Of a stretch of 64,000 bases of DNA, positions 59,801-64,000 are shown one piece after another. The translations under genes were made by a program, and so were the position numbers. Positions within the stretch are counted from its first letter, which is position 1. Each line of letters begins with the position of its first letter. The DNA comes from Ectocarpus siliculosus (taxonomy: Eukaryota; Sar; Phaeophyceae; Ectocarpales; Ectocarpaceae): assembly GCA_000310025.1 (NCBI GenBank), contig FN648785.1, positions 567,277 through 631,276 on the forward strand, written 5' to 3'. The notes beneath the pieces were generated by a model that was not told where the DNA came from, did no database searches, and saw only the letters and a list, made by a program, of their open reading frames with translations.

Positions 59801-61989
59801 GCCCGTCACGAGCTGTCGGTCGAAGAAGCACTACAAGTAGATGAGTCTTTCCAGAACGAGGCATGTTTTTCGGTTTCTGCTTCGAACTGCTTGCACCCTG
59901 CGTCGCACGGTTCTGCCTTCGTTATTCGGCTTGCAGCACTTTTTAGTACCCTGAGGAGCTTAGCTGGAGGGGAACAACCAACGGTACCGTATATGGCGGT
60001 CAATGTACATGCTCATTGGAATTGAGTTACCATCTGTTTGTACCCGTGATTCACCTCCTCAACATCCTTGCCCATCCCAAACACGGCATTCGAAATCTCG
60101 TCGTCTCATGCAGGGCCTCAGTCAAGCCGTACTCGTAAATAACACCCGATTGTGGCAAGAATGTCTTTGGGTGCCATGCGAGATGTCCACCTTTGCTAAC
60201 GTTATATTTCGTCGTTGGTGCCCGGTGCTTTCTACAGCGTATCGCGTGGTGTACCTTTTTACGCCGTTCCTGGTTTATAGTCTGTGCCCAGAAAGGTACA
60301 ACGAACCCTATCTCACTGAACATCATCCCTTCCCCCACCCCCACTGACGGGCTATTTTGCGGCAGGAACGAGTGGTGTGGGCACAGGTCGAGAAATCGGA
60401 GGAGGCTCTAGCTCAGCTTGGCCACAGCTTGCAGGAAAAGCGTTTGGAAATCAGGACGTGAGCTTGTTGGGGTCCTACGCGTTGATTTTTTTTGAAGAGG
60501 TATAGATGCGTTTTTATCCCTGTTGTGCTTAAGTCGGTCGGTCTTCCTTGGCGTGGCTGTGGATTTAGTGTACGGGTGACTCGTATCGTTTTTGTTCCTC
60601 CTGACTATAGAATGGTGACCCCCGTTTCACAAACATGAAGGAGAATTTCAAGAGTATTGTACGGGGCTGGACGCGTGCCTGATGTGAATGTCCGCTTTTC
60701 ACACAACAGCAACAGTACGTGTATTGACAAATACGCCACAACAGCCAGCAGCCAGACACACAGGGACAAGTATTGCCTCTGAAAAACATGAGACGTTTTA
60801 TTTTTCCTCTCCGAGGCATTGTTTTCTCCTGTTTTATCTGGTTTTGGGCTGTTGTTTTCTTCTGAGATAAAAGACATGCTACTTGTGCTTGCCTTGTGTC
60901 TAACTTCTAGCTTCAACGTCTACTGGTTCCGGTAACCTGGTGTCCGTTTTTTCGCTCAGCTGTATGGCAGGTTTCATCTATTTCTTCCGTGACAGAGGGA
61001 AGAAAACTGCGCCCCTTGTACCTACAAGTAGAAGGTTTCGAGAGACATCACAACCCTAGATAATTCAGGTCCGCTTTTTTGAGTCTGCAGTCCTTGATTG
61101 GGTCACGCTCATTGCCGTGTACGTTCAAGGTATTTTCGGTTTTGTTTTTCTTCAGGCTGAAGGAGAGAGTGGTGTCGCTCGAACAAGCCATCTCCGCTCT
61201 CGCAGAGAGGAAGGAGGAGATTAAGGCTGGCCTCGATGCGGAAGTGGTGAGAGAGACACAGCAACACGTACATTCACGCCGACCTAGTTGCCGCCGTTGT
61301 TGTTACTCTTTTTTTTTCTGTGTGTTTTTTCTGGTTCGCTTCTTGTCCAAGTTCTTGCTGTTCTCGTCCCGGTCGTCTCGTCGGCGGCACTTGTTGCTGT
61401 TTCTGGTTTTGGTGCTGTCATTGCCGTGCTTTCTTCTGTGGCTAACACTGACTGCCGTTTCGTTGAGATACAGCATCGAGTTTGTTCGCGGTACTCAAGT
61501 AGGACGTACTATTCGGACCACGTGCCGGGTGCTACGGGTACCTGACCGTACAAACACGGCGATCCAAGACGTTTACCGTAAAACTCAACGTGTCTTTGAC
61601 GTTGAATGATCTTCTGGATTCCCCGGCCAGTGGGCAAGACAGCAGCCTGCGTTTGCCATTGGCCTCGGCTATCGTTTCTGTACTCTCTTCCTGCCGTGGT
61701 TTGCATTCCAAAGGCTGCCACATTGTGTTCTCGTTGTCCTCTACCGCCCTCATTTCTGCTCTCCTCTATGTTCTTCATTCTATTCGTGTCTGCGGGGATG
61801 TGTCAACGAGGCCGCGCCTTTTGAGGCACTCTAGTGCCTGGTGACAAGCTCCTCAATTGTCGCACTACTCTACTCACCGCAGCCGCAGTACATGACAGTA
61901 CATGAAGAAATCAAGATCTGGAGTTGTAGCTGCTGACCATCGTTCTCTCTCTGTCTGTCTCTGTCTCTCTGTCTCTCTCTCTGTCTCTC

Positions 61990-62029
<40 letters not shown>

Positions 62030-62938
62030 TGTCTCTGTCTGTCTCTCTCTCTCTATCTCTCTCTCTCTCTGACTCGCTCGCTAAATCACTCACTCTCCCT
62101 CTCTCTCGGCTTCAATCGTTCATGAGTGACTACTTTTTCTGCGATGCAAACCAACAGGCCAAAATTGAGAGACTGAGGGATGAGGCTAGGCAGAGGGCCA
62201 AGGATTTCAAGGAGGCGCAGGATCCCCTCGTGCCGCTGCGATGTCGGCGAGAAGAGTTGAAGGACGAGAAGAGCCAGAAGACCGGTCAGTCTTCCAAGAG
62301 TTTGGAATGGTTTTGTCCCAGAGGCAATGGAATTTTATCCAGGTTGTGAAAAAGATGAGGGGATCGTCATCGAGAGATAGACGATGAACAGAGGGACCTT
62401 GTTACGAGCATTTTCTCTTTTGTTATCAGACAAGAATGCCTCGAGTGGTAACAGCAACCCATCCCCGAAATGCGTTTTTTTTTTGTTTCCGGGTCGCCTC
62501 CAACGAGAGAGAATGGTATTTCAAATTGAGTTGGAAGGATCGACCACAGATATAGATTGAGAAGGTAGGTAAATTGCTGAGAGTTGCGTCGCAGTTCTAT
62601 GGCGTGTTACGATACCGTTTGTCTTTTGTGGCCGTTGGTGATTTTTTGGTTCCTGCGGTGTGAGTGCGAGTGTGATTGTGTGTTGGTGTGTATTGTTTTT
62701 TTTTGCAACCTCACTGCCCGACTCACCTTTCAGAATACGTCAGTGCCACAGAAAGCGGAAACGCGTCTAAAGGTCATGGTCCCTTCCTCACGCGCACACT
62801 CTCTCTCTCTCTCTTTGTGTGTTTTTTCCTTCAGAGGAAAAGGATCACATCTCGGAGAGGCTTAAGTCGGCGAGAGAGGAAGCGAAAAGGCGCGCGTCCG
62901 ACGAAAGGGAGAGGACCCTCCACCACGAGATTCTACAG
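53878..62938 (+). CDS. Coiled-coil protein, 5' exons (3' end outside or unresolved)
   Basis: Exons: 53878-53937 (ATG, donor gtgagt), 57709-57850, 58945-59018 (or 58931-59018 with an extra exon before it), 60366-60457, 61156-61246, 62158-62284 and 62835-62938. From 58945 on every junction is in phase (0, 2, 0, 1), and the first junction is phase 0. The N terminus is basic, Ser/Gly-rich (MAPTRRRNSGSRSPDG), then acidic (DHDEEDENMADALPQ). From exon 3 on the sequence is almost pure heptad-rich helix: VDELRVELEQFRELDDLEEQ, VEKSEEALAQLGHSLQEKRL, LKERVVSLEQAISALAERKE, IERLRDEARQRAKDFKEAQD and ISERLKSAREEAKRRASDER. No catalytic motif was seen. A structural or cytoskeletal/flagellar scaffold role is likely but not shown. 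A further exon may lie near 63390 (ARADNARGYFEHVNK), but its phase does not fit directly. Confidence 0.65.
54900..55390 (+). repeat. Dispersed ~500-bp repeat, copy B
   Basis: Inverted relative to copy A at 18930-19440. Its frame encodes TAADWMMQTVPSLGA, SSHLSRLFS and NWRERGKRGTKRR. Compared with copy A it has an extra duplicated segment ('gccctatcaaattc' twice, 55010-55060). It lies inside intron 1 of the coiled-coil gene. Confidence 0.7.
55540..56810. repeat. Cluster of nested direct and inverted repeats
   Basis: The segment 55560-55600 ('caggagtctttcgtgctgaa') recurs inverted at 56630-56665. The segment 56290-56375 is repeated directly at 56420-56505 ('gagtctcg..gaagct..ccgaacc..cgcc..ttccgagg'). 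The segment 56210-56285 is inverted relative to 56690-56790 ('attgtcg..ggta..cctctc.ccaacaacta'). 'ggcaaaaaatg' and 'cctcctgcag' blocks occur at 55668 and 56530. The pattern fits several insertions of one element family into each other. Confidence 0.6.
57641..57660. repeat. (CT)n microsatellite
   Basis: Ends in a C run, shortly before the acceptor of coiled-coil exon 2; it may contribute to the pyrimidine tract. Confidence 0.8.
58178..58423 (+). repeat. Dispersed poly-C-ended repeat, two tandem copies
   Basis: Two head-to-tail copies of about 115 bases, each bounded by C runs (58178-58191, 58297-58304, about 58407-58420). They are the same family as 263-374, which is in the opposite orientation. 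They lie in an intron of the coiled-coil gene. Confidence 0.8.
58563..58624. repeat. ~10-bp tandem repeat (taccttatac type)
   Basis: Six or so units of TACCwTATrC. Confidence 0.85.
61940..62072. repeat. CT-rich simple repeat (CTCTCTGT)n
   Basis: About 130 bases of CT dinucleotides with periodic G, in the intron before coiled-coil exon 6. Confidence 0.9.
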
Positions 62939-64000
62939 GTGTTTGTATATGTGTGGTGGACTGGAATTGCCGTTCCGTCAGGGACATGGGTACGTACCTG
63001 CTGACCCCCGATACTCGGCGAACGAGCATGAAACAAGGGCCCGGGATTGGAAAGTTTTTTCGGTAAAGAGTGCATTTTATTCTACACCCAAAGTACGTGG
63101 GCTGCTGAGAGCAAATGGAGCGGTTACCCTCGCGAGGCCCTCTGCTTTTTTTATTGCAGCGTCCCTCGATGACACCCTCCCGCTTGCGACTGGCTTGTCT
63201 TGCGTGCCTTTTTTTTTCTTACCATTCCTTGGTGCCTGCTGCTGCTGCTGCTGCTGCTGTGTTTGTGGAATAAATGGATCAATACATGACAACGAACCAG
63301 ACGGAATAGTCGCTGGCAAACGTTGTTCGCATGCGGGAGCAGAGGGGTGGGGAGGAAACATTGTTTGCACTGAGCCAGGCGGTAAGCCAGGCTAAGGATG
63401 GCGCGCGCCGACAATGCTAGGGGGTACTTCGAACACGTCAACAAGGTTTGTGGCTGTTGGTGATGCTGCTGTCACCGCATCTGTTGTCATGAGCCCGCGT
63501 GATAAATCGATGGCTGTCAGAAACCCCAAAATTATAAAATTTTCACCGGGGTGTCGTAATCCGCTGCTGACATTTTTTTTTCAATCCGAAACGATCTCAA
63601 TGGTACGATACCACAAAAACACCAGACTTGCCGAGAACAGACGCCAGTTCCGGTTGCTTTCCAGGGCTTCTGCCATCCACGAGGCAGGCAACTTTAAACG
63701 TATCTCTTCGTCGTTGACTTCTTCAAGCCGAGCTCTGTTTCTTGAATGTGACATCGGCTAGGACCATCTACAGACCATTCCCCAAGCCCTGAAACTGGGT
63801 TGATGCTTCGCCGCTTTTCCGTGTCATGAACGCGTTCTACTGCTGTCTAGGATATTTGTTGTCATCGCCGCGTCCTTCCCGCTCGCAAGCACCCGACACA
63901 ACGAACCTTCTCCCGCCTCGCTTGCTTGTCTTCGCCATGATGCTATCCGTCTGCTGAAAGGCGTTCTGCTGTGCCGCATCAGTCGGGGCTATTTGCCAAC
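62939..64000. other. Presumed intron/downstream part of the coiled-coil gene
   Basis: Contains a (TGC)n run at 63238-63260 and a possible exon near 63385-63446 that does not match the preceding phase. Nothing else could be supported. Confidence 0.35.

Noticed and set aside
1-64000. CRISPR arrays, operons, ribosome binding sites and bacterial-type terminators
   Set aside because: The sequence is intron-bearing eukaryotic DNA; the regular repeats are coding minisatellites, microsatellites or mobile-element remnants without CRISPR spacing.

Overview
This is eukaryotic nuclear DNA. The coding signal comes as short exons of 60-550 bases bounded by GT..AG introns of about 0.4-1 kb. Donors are mostly GTGAGT/GTAAG-like, acceptors follow pyrimidine tracts, and microsatellites and decayed repeats are common. 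One gene is a bZIP-PAS transcription factor of a type expanded in stramenopiles (basic region NRxHxxxTRxRK). With the intron style and the wall-type glycoprotein genes this points to a brown alga or close relative (Ectocarpus-like). That is an inference; no marker gene proves it. Gene models were built by hand from splice sites and reading-frame phase, so starts and some small exons are uncertain.

Layout. The last two exons of a nucleoside diphosphate kinase-domain gene (+) lie at 0.8-1.3 kb. A tRNA-like Pol III element is at 3.6 kb. A bZIP-PAS gene (+) occupies 4.0-7.1 kb. A 14-exon membrane-anchored glycosyltransferase of the SGT1/HPAT superfamily (-) runs from 18.6 down to 9.8 kb. At 18.9-21.2 kb there is one copy of a dispersed repeat and two hairpin elements. 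A His-rich gene of unknown function (+) is at 22.2-24.7 kb. A giant Pro/Thr/Ser-rich, probably secreted protein (-) lies at 28.1-36.9 kb; its 6.4-kb exon carries about 33 tandem 120-bp (40-residue) repeats, and its Cys-rich exon is duplicated. A small two-exon membrane protein (+) is predicted at 39.8-40.5 kb. A foldback element with TTAA at both ends (44.3-44.8 kb) sits just before an OTU-type cysteine protease ORF, which joins in phase to a damaged piggyBac-like transposase (45.0-49.8 kb). A two-exon gene (-) is at 51.1-52.3 kb. A coiled-coil gene (+) starts at 53.9 kb and runs towards the window end; its 3.8-kb first intron is packed with repeats.

Possible functional links. The glycosyltransferase belongs to a superfamily that glycosylates Ser/Hyp-rich secreted proteins, and the giant protein is the kind of substrate such enzymes act on, so the window may hold an enzyme and a substrate type of extracellular-matrix biosynthesis. 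The OTU plus piggyBac combination is the most unusual domain pairing. Several dispersed repeats occur at both ends of the window in opposite orientation.
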